Shown here in pieces: positions 16,965 through 25,317 of a DNA stretch of 64,000 nt. Below the pieces are notes generated by a model. That model was given only the letters and a program-made list of their open reading frames with translations. It did no database searches and was not told the origin of the DNA. Position 1 is the first letter of the stretch. Each line of letters opens with the position of its first letter. The stretch is from positions 488,158 to 552,157 of the forward strand of contig NZ_JABBEA010000003.1 in assembly GCF_012912005.1 (NCBI RefSeq). The letters run 5' to 3'. This stretch comes from Paenibacillus sp. SZ31. Lineage in GTDB: Bacteria; Bacillota; Bacilli; Paenibacillales; Paenibacillaceae. Position numbers and translations under genes: made by a program.

Positions 16965-18041
16965 TTATCTGGACGATGCCGGATAGATGGACACTGCTCT
17001 GCTATCCGGCAGTTCGCCACCCATGGAGACACACCATTGCTGATAGATGCGATACGCCGCACCACTCTCCAACAACCCCTGACAAGTGTATATGCCCTCT
17101 TCGATGGAATTGACACGCCCCGCTGCGTACAAGCGGAAACCTCCATTTAACAAGACCTGATTCACAAAAGCGATATGACCATCACCGCTTAACACACTTT
17201 CCGCCACTTCAAGCTGTTTCGCAGCCGTCCAGACCAGCTCCGGCACTGGCATATCTAGTTCGTAGGCTGCAGGATCAACCAGTTCCAGCTTCATATCGCC
17301 ATCTTCCACGGCGTATACGCGGGTTGGCCGATCAATATACAGATCCTCAGACCCTTCCATCCCCTGCACCACATAAGCACGGCGATAGTTAAACCGAGTA
17401 AGCAGCTTCGCAATCCGATCGAGAAAGGTATTATGAAACACACCAAACACCAGATACGGTGAATGGTTATAATCAATGAGTTTCTCTGCCGTGTTAAACA
17501 CCGTGCGGAAACCCAGCTCTTCCCGTAACGGACGAAGCTTGCGAAGAGGCTCGCACCATTCTTCGGAGGATACATACATGACACCCGAACGCAATGCAGC
17601 ACCCCGGGCATCTTCCCGATCCATTTTACATGTATCAATTCCCGCTTCCTTTAACAGAACCGACAGCGTAACTCCCCACTTGGGTGGTAAAGGATCACTC
17701 CCATGTAAAGTCACCGGCAACCCTGCCGCCGCGAGTACAAATGCAACCGGAAACGTAGCCATGAATGACTTTGTCCGTCCGTCATAGGGACCAGCACAGT
17801 CCAATCCGTTCTGAAATACGGAGAACCGTTCCGCGCTGTTACGGCACGCATGAACAAAGGCTTCCAGTTCCTCGACGTTTTCCATTTTCATTCGTTCAGC
17901 CATTAGAAACGCAGCCGTCTGGGCAGGGGAAACCTCCTGTTTCAGGATTTTCTCTGCAACCGTCAGTGCCTCTGTATAATTCAGATCACGTGAGCCTCTT
18001 TTCCCACGTCCGACCTCTCGGAGTATCTGAGACATATCCAT
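16965..18041 (-). CDS. TrpD-like (anthranilate phosphoribosyltransferase family) protein
   Basis: The protein has 358 residues. Start: the ATG of MDMSQILREVGRGKRG, which has AAGGAGG 7 bases upstream; a TTG 18 bases earlier has no site. The fold pattern of the nucleoside phosphorylase/TrpD family is visible: an N-terminal helical domain (TEALTVAEKILKQEVSPAQTAAFLMAERMK), a phosphate-site equivalent GPYDGRTKSFMATFPVAFVLAAAG, and LPVTLHG. True TrpD has KHGNRSVSS and GTGGD motifs that are altered here, so tryptophan synthesis is unlikely. Related divergent proteins (YbiB/TrpD2) bind nucleic acids. It lies 18 bases downstream of the ANTAR regulator gene and next to the nitrite operon, suggesting a link to nitrogen control. 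Confidence 0.75.
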   Translation of the reverse strand: MDMSQILREVGRGKRGSRDLNYTEALTVAEKILKQEVSPAQTAAFLMAERMKMENVEELEAFVHACRNSAERFSVFQNGLDCAGPYDGRTKSFMATFPVAFVLAAAGLPVTLHGSDPLPPKWGVTLSVLLKEAGIDTCKMDREDARGAALRSGVMYVSSEEWCEPLRKLRPLREELGFRTVFNTAEKLIDYNHSPYLVFGVFHNTFLDRIAKLLTRFNYRRAYVVQGMEGSEDLYIDRPTRVYAVEDGDMKLELVDPAAYELDMPVPELVWTAAKQLEVAESVLSGDGHIAFVNQVLLNGGFRLYAAGRVNSIEEGIYTCQGLLESGAAYRIYQQWCVSMGGELPDSRAVSIYPASSR

Positions 18042-18059
18042 GGAGAATCCTCCTTCCAA

Positions 18060-18653
18060 TTAAGACTGGAGCAGTTGATGTGCCTTCACAATCGCTGTAG
18101 CTACATCGACCATCCGTTTGCGTTCATCCATCGCTTTCTTACGTAACAGGTCATAGGCTTCAGCCTCGGAGATCTGCTTTAGATCACTAAGGATAGCCTT
18201 TGCCATATCAATCCACTTTCGATCTTCCAGCCTGGATTGCAGCTGCTTCCGTTCCTGCTCCCACTGCTTGCGTTCCATGTAGCGCCGGGCTGCAAAGTGA
18301 AGGCTCCAGTGGATCTCCGGTCCAGTCATCGATGGGGTGAGTATTCCATCAATTGAGGTTTCTATCTCGCATGATTCTGCGGAAGAAGAGACCGTATCTG
18401 GCCCGCACCACCAAAGCAGCGGGGAATCCGACTTCCCCTTTCCCAGGCAGTTCACCCAGTATTCCACATCAGCCAGCGACAGGTGCAAGATGGACGCTTC
18501 CGCCTCACGAGCCAGCTTCAGCGCCTCCGCTTCACTGCCTGCCACCTGTACATGGTACCCGTTTGCTCCCAGCAGCCTCTCCGGTGTCAGAGGGATTGCA
18601 TCAGATGAGGCAGGTATCGTTGGTTGTACACGGATGACCAATAAAGATCGCAT
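18060..18653 (-). CDS. ANTAR-domain antitermination regulator (NasT-like)
   Basis: The protein has 197 residues. About residues 1-125 are receiver-like in pattern but lack a clear phospho-acceptor aspartate in the usual place (LHLSLADVEYW). A coiled coil (RYMERKQWEQERKQLQSRLEDR) leads into a C-terminal ANTAR domain (about 140-197) with the conserved MAKAILSDLKQISEAEAYDLLRKKAM pattern split as IDMAKAIL, EAEAYDLLR and KKAMDERK. ANTAR proteins bind paired hexaloop RNA hairpins and stop terminator formation. Exactly such an RNA is present in the leader of the divergent nirB operon, so regulation of nitrite reduction is strongly suggested. Its start has GGAGG at a slightly long 12-base distance. 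Confidence 0.88.
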   Translation of the reverse strand: MRSLLVIRVQPTIPASSDAIPLTPERLLGANGYHVQVAGSEAEALKLAREAEASILHLSLADVEYWVNCLGKGKSDSPLLWWCGPDTVSSSAESCEIETSIDGILTPSMTGPEIHWSLHFAARRYMERKQWEQERKQLQSRLEDRKWIDMAKAILSDLKQISEAEAYDLLRKKAMDERKRMVDVATAIVKAHQLLQS

Positions 18654-19011
18654 GATGGATCAATCCCTCCCTATTACGTATAGTCAGAGTCCATAACATT
18701 TAAGGCGTTAATACATGAAAGCAATAAATGTGTTATATTACCTAACAAAAAGCAGATGGTAACATTTTTGCGTCTTGATTTTAAAATTCGAATCATCTTT
18801 TCACGCCTCATCATCCTGCAATAAAAAAGGGCAAAGCACCGTACATGGCACCTTTTCTACAATGTTTATCGTATCCGGTATGCCAACTTCATCTAAATCC
18901 TTCATTCTATGAAGATATACTCGTAAAACTTCGTCGTCCATTCGATATTCCAATAAACTCATGTAAACATAATTAACTTTAAATTTCAAATACTTTTTTA
19001 TGTCAACTATC

Positions 19012-19040
19012 TTGACATGGATAGATGGATCTTTTATAGT
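19012..19040 (+). promoter_or_regulatory. Sigma-A-type promoter of the nirB operon
   Basis: A perfect TTGACA -35 is followed after 17 bases by TATAGT. This is an unusually strong match, which fits an operon controlled after initiation by antitermination. The predicted RNA start is about 19047. The 589-base gap that contains it (18654-19242) otherwise shows only the leader RNA and one doubtful 62-codon frame on the minus strand. Confidence 0.8.
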
Positions 19041-19073
19041 TAAGCCATAACAACTCCATATTTGAATCGATCA

Positions 19074-19118
19074 CAGTTACAACGGCGTAGCTGGTTGAAA
19101 CGGCAATGAAGCCTGTTT
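19074..19118 (+). promoter_or_regulatory. ANTAR-responsive two-hairpin antiterminator RNA
   Basis: Hairpin P1: CAGTTAC and GTAGCTG close a six-base loop AACGGC. Four bases later, hairpin P2: AAACGGC and GCC(T)GTTT close the loop AATGAA. Both loops have A at position 1 and G at position 4, the rule known for ANTAR targets. The 3' side of P2 is also the 5' arm of the terminator that follows, so binding that stabilises P2 would block termination. Both the adjacent ANTAR gene and the reductase operon support this reading. Confidence 0.85.
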
Positions 19119-19182
19119 TGCAATCTCGGAGCAAGGGATGCGTATGTATATGCGCAGTCCTCCGAGGCATAACAGGCTTTTT
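19109..19182 (+). terminator. Leader terminator of the nirB operon (attenuator)
   Basis: AAGCCTGTT and an inner CTCGGAG pair with CTCCGAG and AACAGGCTT, followed by a T run, 60 bases before the nirB start. It overlaps ANTAR hairpin P2, making it a conditional terminator. Confidence 0.88.
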
Positions 19183-19242
19183 CGATTTTAGAGACAAGGT
19201 TTCGAGGCAGTTTGCAGAATGGACCTAAGGGGGCTAATCATA

Positions 19243-21684
19243 ATGAGTACAACGAAAAAACTGGTGCTGGTCGGTAATGGCATGGCGGGAATCCGCACAA
19301 TTGAACATATCCTTAAGCTTGCTCCGCATGCTTATGAAATTACAGTCTTCGGCGCAGAGCCGCATCCCAACTACAACCGTATCATGCTATCCTCTGTATT
19401 GGCTGGCGGAACAACGATCGAAGATATTGTAATCAACGAGTGGAGCTGGTACGAAGATAACGGCATTCGGGTATACCCGGGTGATCCGGTCGTTCAGATC
19501 GATGCCGAGCGCAAGGAAGTTGTATCTCAGAATGGTGTACGTGCATCCTATGATGAGCTGATCATGGCAACAGGTTCACAGGCGTTCATCCTCCCACTTC
19601 CCGGCGCTAACAAGGAAGGCGTTATTGGCTTCCGTGATATTAAAGATTGCGAGACCATGATAGAAGCATCGCAAAAGTATCGTAAAGCTGCCGTCATTGG
19701 AGGCGGATTGCTAGGACTGGAAGCAGCGCGGGGGCTGCTCAATCTGGGTATGGATGTCACTGTCATTCATATTAACGGCCATCTCATGGACCGGAATCTG
19801 GATCTCCCGGCAGGCCTGATGCTCCAGCGGGAGCTTGAAGAGCAGGGCATGAAGTTCCTTTTGAACAAACATACCGAAGAAATCACGGGGAAACAGCGCG
19901 TAAAAGCCATTCGTTTTACTGATCAAACGGTACTTGAAGCGGATCTGGTTGTCATGGCTGTCGGGATTCGTCCTCAGATTGAACTGGCTCGTAATACCGG
20001 CCTCGACGTGAATCGGGGTGTCATTGTAGATGATTATATGCACACCAGCATTCCTAGTATCTCTGCCGTCGGCGAATGTGCAGAACACCGTGGTATTGCC
20101 TACGGACTGGTTGCTCCATTATATGAACAAGGTATGGTGCTCGCGAAACGTCTGGCTGGCGCGGCAACTGAAGGATATGAAGGTTCGGTCACTTCTACCA
20201 AGCTGAAAGTATCCGGTGTCGACGTATTCTCTGCTGGACAATTCAAAGACGCTGCGGACACTCGCAGCATTCGTATTCAGGATGATGTTGATGGTGTGTA
20301 CAAAAAGATGGTGATCAAAGACGGACAGCTGATTGGAGCTGTATTGTTCGGAGATACCACAGACGGCGCTTCTCTATTTTCCCTCATTAAGAGTGGTGAG
20401 AACATCAGCGGTCGGGAGAAAGAAATTTTGCTCGGTGTACCTTCCGGTGGTTCAGGCTCGGGTCCATCTGTCGCAGAACGCATGGCAAGTATGCCTGATG
20501 ACGAGATCGTCTGCGGTTGTAACGGTGTTACCAAAGCTTCCATTGGAGATGCTGTACTGAATAAAGGCTGTAATACGCTCGGTGCAATCAAGTCCTGTAC
20601 CAAAGCTTCCGCTTCTTGCGGTGGATGCAAACCTATTATCGAAAACCTGCTTACGTATTACGCAGGTGATAATGTAGGCGAACAGACCAAAGAAGGCATC
20701 TGTGGCTGCACATCCTATGATCGGGATGAGATTGTTGCACAGATCAAGGAAATGGGACTGAAAAACGTTAAAGAAGTCATGAATGTTCTCGGGTGGAATG
20801 AACCGGAAGGCTGCTCCAAGTGTCGTCCTTCCCTCAATTATTATCTCGGCATGATCTGGCCGGCTGAATACACAGACGAACGTGTATCCAAATTCACCAA
20901 TGAACGTTATCACGCCAACATCCAGAAGGACGGTACCTATTCCGTTATTCCACGGATCTATGGTGGTGTCACTTCCCCGGCGGAATTGATTAAGATTGCT
21001 ACTGTCGCAGAGAAATACGATGTGCCATTGGTGAAATTCACGGGTGGACAACGACTCGATCTGCTCGGTGTTCAAAAGGAGAACCTGCCGAAGATCTGGG
21101 AAGAGCTCGATATGCCTTCCGGTTTCGGTTATGGCAAGGCGCTGCGTACGGTGAAGACTTGTGTAGGTAATACGTTCTGCCGATTCGGCACACAGGATTC
21201 CATTGAGATGGGTATTCGACTGGAGAAAAAACTCGACAAAATGGTTGCTCCGGCTAAAGTGAAACTCGCTGTATCTGGATGTCCGCGGAACTGTGCTGAA
21301 GCGACCATCAAGGATCTGGGTGTTGTCGCCATTGATGGCGCTTGGGAGATTCATGTTGGCGGTAACGCCGGAGTCAAGGTTCGTGCAGCCGAGTTGCTGT
21401 GTACGGTGAAGACCGATGCGGAAGTGGAAGAGTGGACTTACTCTTACCTGCAATACTATAGAGAGAACGCAAAATGGAATGAGAGAACGGCGGCTTGGAT
21501 TGAACGGGTAGGTCTGGATCATGTGAAAGAAGCTTTGGCGGATCGGGATGTACGTCTCGCTCTGGTCGAACGTCTGGAAGTTACACTGGGTCACACGGTT
21601 GATCCTTGGAAAGAAATCATTGAAGACGAGAAATTGCGTAAAAACTTCACCCCACTGTCCGGTGCCGAGCCGGTAACCCACTAG
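19243..21684 (+). CDS. nirB: Nitrite reductase [NAD(P)H] large subunit
   Basis: The protein has 813 residues from MSTTKKLVLVGNGMAG, whose ATG is 10 bases after AAGGGGG; an in-frame ATG 24 bases upstream precedes this site and is less likely. Domains in order: FAD/NAD(P) pyridine nucleotide-disulfide oxidoreductase fold (about 1-400, GNGMAG and VIGGGLLGLEAARG); BFD-like [2Fe-2S] domain (about 422-470, CGCNGV and CTKASASCGGC) plus a second cysteine pair region (CGCTSYD, CSKC); sulfite/nitrite reductase half domains; and siroheme/4Fe-4S ligands in TCVGNTFCRFG (about 639) and SGCPRNCAEA (about 679). It reduces nitrite to ammonium in the cytoplasm. First gene of nirB-nirD-nirC-cobA, behind the ANTAR leader. 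Equivalent to B. subtilis NasD. Confidence 0.96.
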   Translation: MSTTKKLVLVGNGMAGIRTIEHILKLAPHAYEITVFGAEPHPNYNRIMLSSVLAGGTTIEDIVINEWSWYEDNGIRVYPGDPVVQIDAERKEVVSQNGVRASYDELIMATGSQAFILPLPGANKEGVIGFRDIKDCETMIEASQKYRKAAVIGGGLLGLEAARGLLNLGMDVTVIHINGHLMDRNLDLPAGLMLQRELEEQGMKFLLNKHTEEITGKQRVKAIRFTDQTVLEADLVVMAVGIRPQIELARNTGLDVNRGVIVDDYMHTSIPSISAVGECAEHRGIAYGLVAPLYEQGMVLAKRLAGAATEGYEGSVTSTKLKVSGVDVFSAGQFKDAADTRSIRIQDDVDGVYKKMVIKDGQLIGAVLFGDTTDGASLFSLIKSGENISGREKEILLGVPSGGSGSGPSVAERMASMPDDEIVCGCNGVTKASIGDAVLNKGCNTLGAIKSCTKASASCGGCKPIIENLLTYYAGDNVGEQTKEGICGCTSYDRDEIVAQIKEMGLKNVKEVMNVLGWNEPEGCSKCRPSLNYYLGMIWPAEYTDERVSKFTNERYHANIQKDGTYSVIPRIYGGVTSPAELIKIATVAEKYDVPLVKFTGGQRLDLLGVQKENLPKIWEELDMPSGFGYGKALRTVKTCVGNTFCRFGTQDSIEMGIRLEKKLDKMVAPAKVKLAVSGCPRNCAEATIKDLGVVAIDGAWEIHVGGNAGVKVRAAELLCTVKTDAEVEEWTYSYLQYYRENAKWNERTAAWIERVGLDHVKEALADRDVRLALVERLEVTLGHTVDPWKEIIEDEKLRKNFTPLSGAEPVTH

Positions 21685-21700
21685 AAGAGGAGGAACAGCG

Positions 21701-22018
21701 ATGAACAAATTCCGGATTGGACACGTTGCGGATATTGATGAAAAGGGAGCACGGACATTCCTGATACAGGATACCGAAATTGCAGTCTTCAAGCTGAGCG
21801 ACGGAAGTCTGCACGCCGTCGAAAATCGCTGCCCTCACAAGGGCGGCAAGCTGTCGGAAGGCATGGTATGCGGGACAGCCGTTCATTGTCCTTTGCATGA
21901 TTGGAAGATTGATCTGCGTAACGGTAAGGTACACGAGCCGGATGAAGGCTGCTTGAATACCTACAAAACCGAAGTGGATGGCAATAGCGGAGAAATTTAC
22001 ATCACGATTGCGGGTTAA
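21701..22018 (+). CDS. nirD: Nitrite reductase small subunit, Rieske type
   Basis: The protein has 105 residues and a GAGGAGGAA ribosome site. The Rieske [2Fe-2S] ligands are all present: C44 and H46 in CPHKGG and C63 and H66 in CPLHDW. The small soluble NirD/NasE subunit associates with the large subunit to form the active assimilatory nitrite reductase. It begins 16 bases after nirB, so it is clearly co-transcribed. Length and motif spacing match the NirD family, which in many proteobacteria has lost the cluster ligands; here they are retained, as in Bacillus NasE. Confidence 0.94.
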   Translation: MNKFRIGHVADIDEKGARTFLIQDTEIAVFKLSDGSLHAVENRCPHKGGKLSEGMVCGTAVHCPLHDWKIDLRNGKVHEPDEGCLNTYKTEVDGNSGEIYITIAG

Positions 22019-22055
22019 ATGTTAGAGATACCCTGACATCAAGGAGGCGTGCGCT

Positions 22056-22937
22056 ATGGATTTTGTTAAACCTGCAGAAGTGCTGCAATCGATGGTCGAA
22101 GCTGGTGAAAGCAAAGCCAGAATGAACCGGGTACAGATGCTGATCCGCGGTTTTCTGGCAGGGGCTATTCTCGCCTTTGCAACCACACTGGCATATACCG
22201 CTGTATCTCAAACTTCCGTTGGTTTGGCAGGTGCACTGATATTCCCGGCGGGATTCGTCATTATTATTCTGCTGGGTCTTGAATTGGTGACAGGAAACTT
22301 TGCGATGCTTCCACTCGCAGTGATGAAACGAAAAATAACACTGCTGGATATGTTCCGGAATTATTTCTGGGTGATCACAGGTCATCTAATCGGATGTGCA
22401 TTCTACGCTCTGTTATACGGACTAACCATTACGAAGATGGGTACGGATATGAGCAACCCTCTGATTCAAACGCTGATCCAGACCAGTGAAGCCAAAACAT
22501 TGGGTTATCAGCATTTGGGTGGAGCAGGAATTGTTCTCGTGATCATCAAGGCCATTCTATGTAACTGGATGGTCACACTCGGGGCAGTGATGGCGATGAC
22601 GTCCACTTCTACACTGGGTAAAATCGTAGCGATGTGGCTACCCATTACCATATTTTTCGCTCAGGGATTTGAGCACGCTGTGGTAAATATGTTTGTCATC
22701 CCGGCAGGTATGATGCTCGGTGCACAGGTCAGTATGGCTGACTGGTGGCTGTGGAATCAGATTCCGGTATTGCTGGGCAATCTCATAGGCGGAGCCGTAT
22801 TTACTGGTCTCGGTCTGTATACCGCACACCACTGGGGAAATCCGGTGAAGATATCTACCAAACTGGCAACCATTCAGGGTGGTCGTTCAGGATTGGCAAG
22901 TTCCGATGCTGCACCGAAACTGGGGACACGATCATGA
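22056..22937 (+). CDS. nirC: Formate/nitrite transporter family channel
   Basis: The protein has 293 residues with six membrane helices. FNT-family motifs are visible: FLAGAILAFATTL in helix 1, LGLELVTGNFAMLPLA (the omega-loop region of helix 2), GAILCN-type sequence AILCNWMVTLGAVMA, and EHAVVNMFVIPAG in helix 5, which holds the central histidine. FNT proteins are pentameric channels for nitrite, formate and similar small anions. Its place between nirD and cobA supports nitrite as the substrate, importing it for reduction or exporting excess. Its stop overlaps the cobA start by four bases (ATGA). The C-terminal 25 residues are hydrophilic and poorly conserved. Confidence 0.92.
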   Translation: MDFVKPAEVLQSMVEAGESKARMNRVQMLIRGFLAGAILAFATTLAYTAVSQTSVGLAGALIFPAGFVIIILLGLELVTGNFAMLPLAVMKRKITLLDMFRNYFWVITGHLIGCAFYALLYGLTITKMGTDMSNPLIQTLIQTSEAKTLGYQHLGGAGIVLVIIKAILCNWMVTLGAVMAMTSTSTLGKIVAMWLPITIFFAQGFEHAVVNMFVIPAGMMLGAQVSMADWWLWNQIPVLLGNLIGGAVFTGLGLYTAHHWGNPVKISTKLATIQGGRSGLASSDAAPKLGTRS

Positions 22938-23704
22938 GCCGGGGCCTGGTTAGTATTGTCGGCGCTGGTCCTGGAGATCCGGATCTGATTACGGTAAAAG
23001 CCCTGAAGCGTATTCAGTCCGCAGATGTCATTATGTATGATCGGCTTGTGAATGATCAATTGCTCTCCGAAGCTCGCGAAGGAGCACTCCGCATCTACTG
23101 CGGCAAGGCTCCAGGCCTTCACTCCATGAGTCAGGAGATGATTGGACGGATGCTTGCTGCGCATGCAGCGGAAGGCAAACAAGTTGTAAGACTAAAGGGT
23201 GGCGATCCGTTCATCTTTGGCCGTGGTGGTGAAGAAGCACTTGTGCTGGCGGAAGCGGGGATTGCATTTGAAATCATTCCCGGCATCACTTCAGCTGTGG
23301 GAACATCCGCTTCCTCCCTTATTCCGTTAACTCATCGTGGGATTGCTTCATCCTTCGCATGTGTCACTGGAACCGGTAGCGACGGAAGTGTATCCTCGGT
23401 CCGCTGGGACCTGCTCGCTCATAGTGTGGATACACTGGTCATCTACATGGGCATTAGCCAACTGCCTCAGATTCAACATGAATTGCTTCACCATGGCAAA
23501 AGTGGAAGCACACCCGCAGCTTTAATTGAACGGGGAACCACTTCGGAGGAACGGATTATTACCGGCACACTTGCCGAACTGCACTCCCTCGCCCTGTCAC
23601 ATCAAGTGAATAATCCAGCATTAATTATGGTCGGAGAGTCGGTCCTGGTCCGCGAACAACTGCTTCAGATGCAACAAGCCGCGAACGCCTCCATGACCGG
23701 ATAA
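22934..23704 (+). CDS. cobA: Uroporphyrinogen-III C-methyltransferase
   Basis: The protein has 256 residues, starting MSRGLVSIVGAGPGDPDLIT in an ATGA overlap with nirC, which indicates translational coupling. Reading further upstream in this frame runs through nirC and has no start signal. SUMT hallmarks: the N-terminal GAGPGDPDLIT loop, VVRLKGGDPFIFGRGGEE, and VIPGITSA-type EIIPGITSAVG. The enzyme adds two methyl groups from SAM to uroporphyrinogen III, giving precorrin-2, the precursor of siroheme. NirB needs siroheme, so its place as the last gene of this operon makes functional sense. The oxidase/chelatase steps must be encoded elsewhere. Confidence 0.94.
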   Translation: MSRGLVSIVGAGPGDPDLITVKALKRIQSADVIMYDRLVNDQLLSEAREGALRIYCGKAPGLHSMSQEMIGRMLAAHAAEGKQVVRLKGGDPFIFGRGGEEALVLAEAGIAFEIIPGITSAVGTSASSLIPLTHRGIASSFACVTGTGSDGSVSSVRWDLLAHSVDTLVIYMGISQLPQIQHELLHHGKSGSTPAALIERGTTSEERIITGTLAELHSLALSHQVNNPALIMVGESVLVREQLLQMQQAANASMTG

Positions 23705-23713
23705 TCCGGCACT

Positions 23714-24352
23714 CTAATCCAACAGCATACGCTCATGAATAGTCCGGCCCTTCTGCCCTGGTTCAATCAGCAGACGGGTCGGTTTGATGTTAATCAGTGC
23801 CGTAAGCTGTTCCCCCATATAATGTGCAGAATACTTGAACCCAATCTCCGCCCAATGCATAATCACACCCACCGTAGCAGATACCAAATAACTTAACATG
23901 ATGTCGTAATTAATGGTTTGCTCACTATCTTCGGTCACCAATACAAAATCTTCGGTTAGATACGTTCTAAACATATTGCATATTCGGGAACCCATATCTG
24001 AGTGCATCGTGATTAATGCACGGAAAATATCCTGATGAGCCTCAATATATTCAAATACAGGCATCGTGGAGGGCAGTAATGCAGTCATGTCCACTTCTTT
24101 GAGATGTGTGTACGGTTCTGCATAAGCTTGTCCCACCCCCTGCATGAAATCATCCAGAATGAACTGCAATAACTCCGGTTTGCCGGGAAAATGCAAATAG
24201 AAGGTTCCCCGGTTGTAATCCGCCCGTTCCGTAATATCTCGAATGGTTAAAGCGTCTGCCCCCTTCTCCAATATCAAAGAAACCGCCGCAGCGATGATGG
24301 CATCCTGCGTTCTTCGTGCTCTCCGGTCCTGAGGATGTTCAATGATCAACAT
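23714..24352 (-). CDS. TetR/AcrR family transcription regulator
   Basis: The protein has 212 residues. The N-terminal helix-turn-helix spans about 12-58: RTQDAIIAAAVSLILEKGADALTIRDITERADYNRGTFYLHF in three helices, with the usual TIRDI and YLHF landmarks. The C-terminal ligand domain is of the TetR_C_7/DhaS-like type, with MLSYLVSATVGVIMHW. It is divergent from an SDR dehydrogenase gene and convergent with cobA (10 bases apart). A 27-bp inverted repeat lies 13 bases upstream of its start, suggesting autorepression and control of the dehydrogenase. The inducer is unknown. Confidence 0.9.
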   Translation of the reverse strand: MLIIEHPQDRRARRTQDAIIAAAVSLILEKGADALTIRDITERADYNRGTFYLHFPGKPELLQFILDDFMQGVGQAYAEPYTHLKEVDMTALLPSTMPVFEYIEAHQDIFRALITMHSDMGSRICNMFRTYLTEDFVLVTEDSEQTINYDIMLSYLVSATVGVIMHWAEIGFKYSAHYMGEQLTALINIKPTRLLIEPGQKGRTIHERMLLD

Positions 24353-24364
24353 TTTCGCCTCCTT

Positions 24365-24391
24365 TGTTCATTATTGTAAACTAAATGAACA
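24365..24391. promoter_or_regulatory. Candidate TetR operator
   Basis: TGTTCATT and AATGAACA are perfect inverted arms around 11 bases (ATTGTAAACTA), directly upstream of the TetR gene. Size and placement are typical for TetR-family operators. Confidence 0.6.
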
Positions 24392-24486
24392 CCGCTTACA
24401 TCTCTGTCCGATAGCTGACATATGCGCTGTCAATGATTATTGTCACACGGCTATGTATATCTTAACATTGAGACAGGAACGATAGA

Positions 24487-24522
24487 TGACAGGTTCAAAC
24501 TTTTTTTGAGAAATACCTGTCA
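24487..24522. promoter_or_regulatory. Second inverted repeat in the TetR/SDR intergenic region
   Basis: TGACAGGT and ACCTGTCA flank a 20-base spacer that is itself partly symmetric (TCAAA/TTTGA). It lies 26 bases before the SDR start and could be an operator or an RNA hairpin in the SDR leader. Confidence 0.45.
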
Positions 24523-24547
24523 ATAATGAATGAGGAGCGGATAGTTC

Positions 24548-25315
24548 ATGAGTACATCTTATACACATACAGCCATTATTACAGGAGCAGCCGGAGGCAT
24601 TGGTAAAGAATTGGCACGTCGCCTGGCTGAGCGCAAAATCAATCTGGTGCTAGTCGACCTGAATGAAGAAGCCATCCAACAGACAATTACCGATCTGAAC
24701 CTCGACAAAGAGCACGTCATCGCCGTAAAAGCGAACGTATCCCAAGAAGCAGACGTGAAAAACTATGTGCAAAAAGCACTGGATGCGTTTGGCCGAATCG
24801 ATTACTTTGCAAACAATGCAGGGATTGAAGGTCCAACAGGACTGATTGAAGACCTGAGTGTTGAAGCACTGGATATGGTCTATAACGTCAACATTCGTGG
24901 CGTATTCCTGGGTCTGCAGAACGTCATTCCAGTTATGAAAAAACAAAAATCCGGTGCGATTCTAAATACCTCTTCCCTCGCGGGTCTGATGGGTGCACCT
25001 GCTGTATCTCCATATATTATGTCCAAACATGCCGTAGTTGGTCTCACACGTACCGCTGCGAATGAACTCGCACCTTACAATATCCGGGTAAACGCTGTAT
25101 TGCCAGGCACAATCAACACACGTATGATGCGTCAGATCGAAGCTAACTCCGGCAACGTGGAAGATTACCAATCTGCTACGGTATCTGCCATTCCAATGGG
25201 CCGTTACGGTGAACCGGAAGAAGTCGCTGCGGTGATGAACTTCCTGTTGTCCGAAGAAGCATCCTATGTCACAGCATCCCTCTACACCGTAGATGGCGGC
25301 ATGATGGGTCAATAA
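24548..25315 (+). CDS. Short-chain dehydrogenase/reductase (FabG-like SDR)
   Basis: The protein has 255 residues, standard for classical SDRs. Cofactor site TGAAGGIGKELARR (residues 13-26), with D at the end of strand 2 (LVLVDLNEEA) suggesting NAD(H) preference; NNAG motif at about 88 (FANNAGIEGP); catalytic S/Y/K as NTSSLAG, and the YIMSK pair near 157-161; and C-terminal GRYGEPEEVAAVMNFLLSEEASYVTASLYTVDGG. These enzymes oxidise or reduce a wide range of alcohols and ketones, so the substrate cannot be named. A TetR regulator is divergent and presumably controls it. A long untranslated tail and terminator follow. Confidence 0.92.
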   Translation: MSTSYTHTAIITGAAGGIGKELARRLAERKINLVLVDLNEEAIQQTITDLNLDKEHVIAVKANVSQEADVKNYVQKALDAFGRIDYFANNAGIEGPTGLIEDLSVEALDMVYNVNIRGVFLGLQNVIPVMKKQKSGAILNTSSLAGLMGAPAVSPYIMSKHAVVGLTRTAANELAPYNIRVNAVLPGTINTRMMRQIEANSGNVEDYQSATVSAIPMGRYGEPEEVAAVMNFLLSEEASYVTASLYTVDGGMMGQ

Positions 25316-25317
25316 GA

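Noticed and set aside
16965..18041. True tryptophan-pathway trpD
   Set aside because: No other trp genes are nearby, and the KHGNR and GTGGD motifs of anthranilate phosphoribosyltransferase are altered.
18801..18989. A 62-codon minus-strand frame between the ANTAR gene and the nirB leader
   Set aside because: It has a TTG start, no ribosome-binding site, and ends in low-complexity sequence; kept only as a remote possibility.
20452..21792. A 446-codon minus-strand frame over nirB
   Set aside because: Long only because nirB codons avoid stops in reverse; no ribosome site and no recognisable domain.
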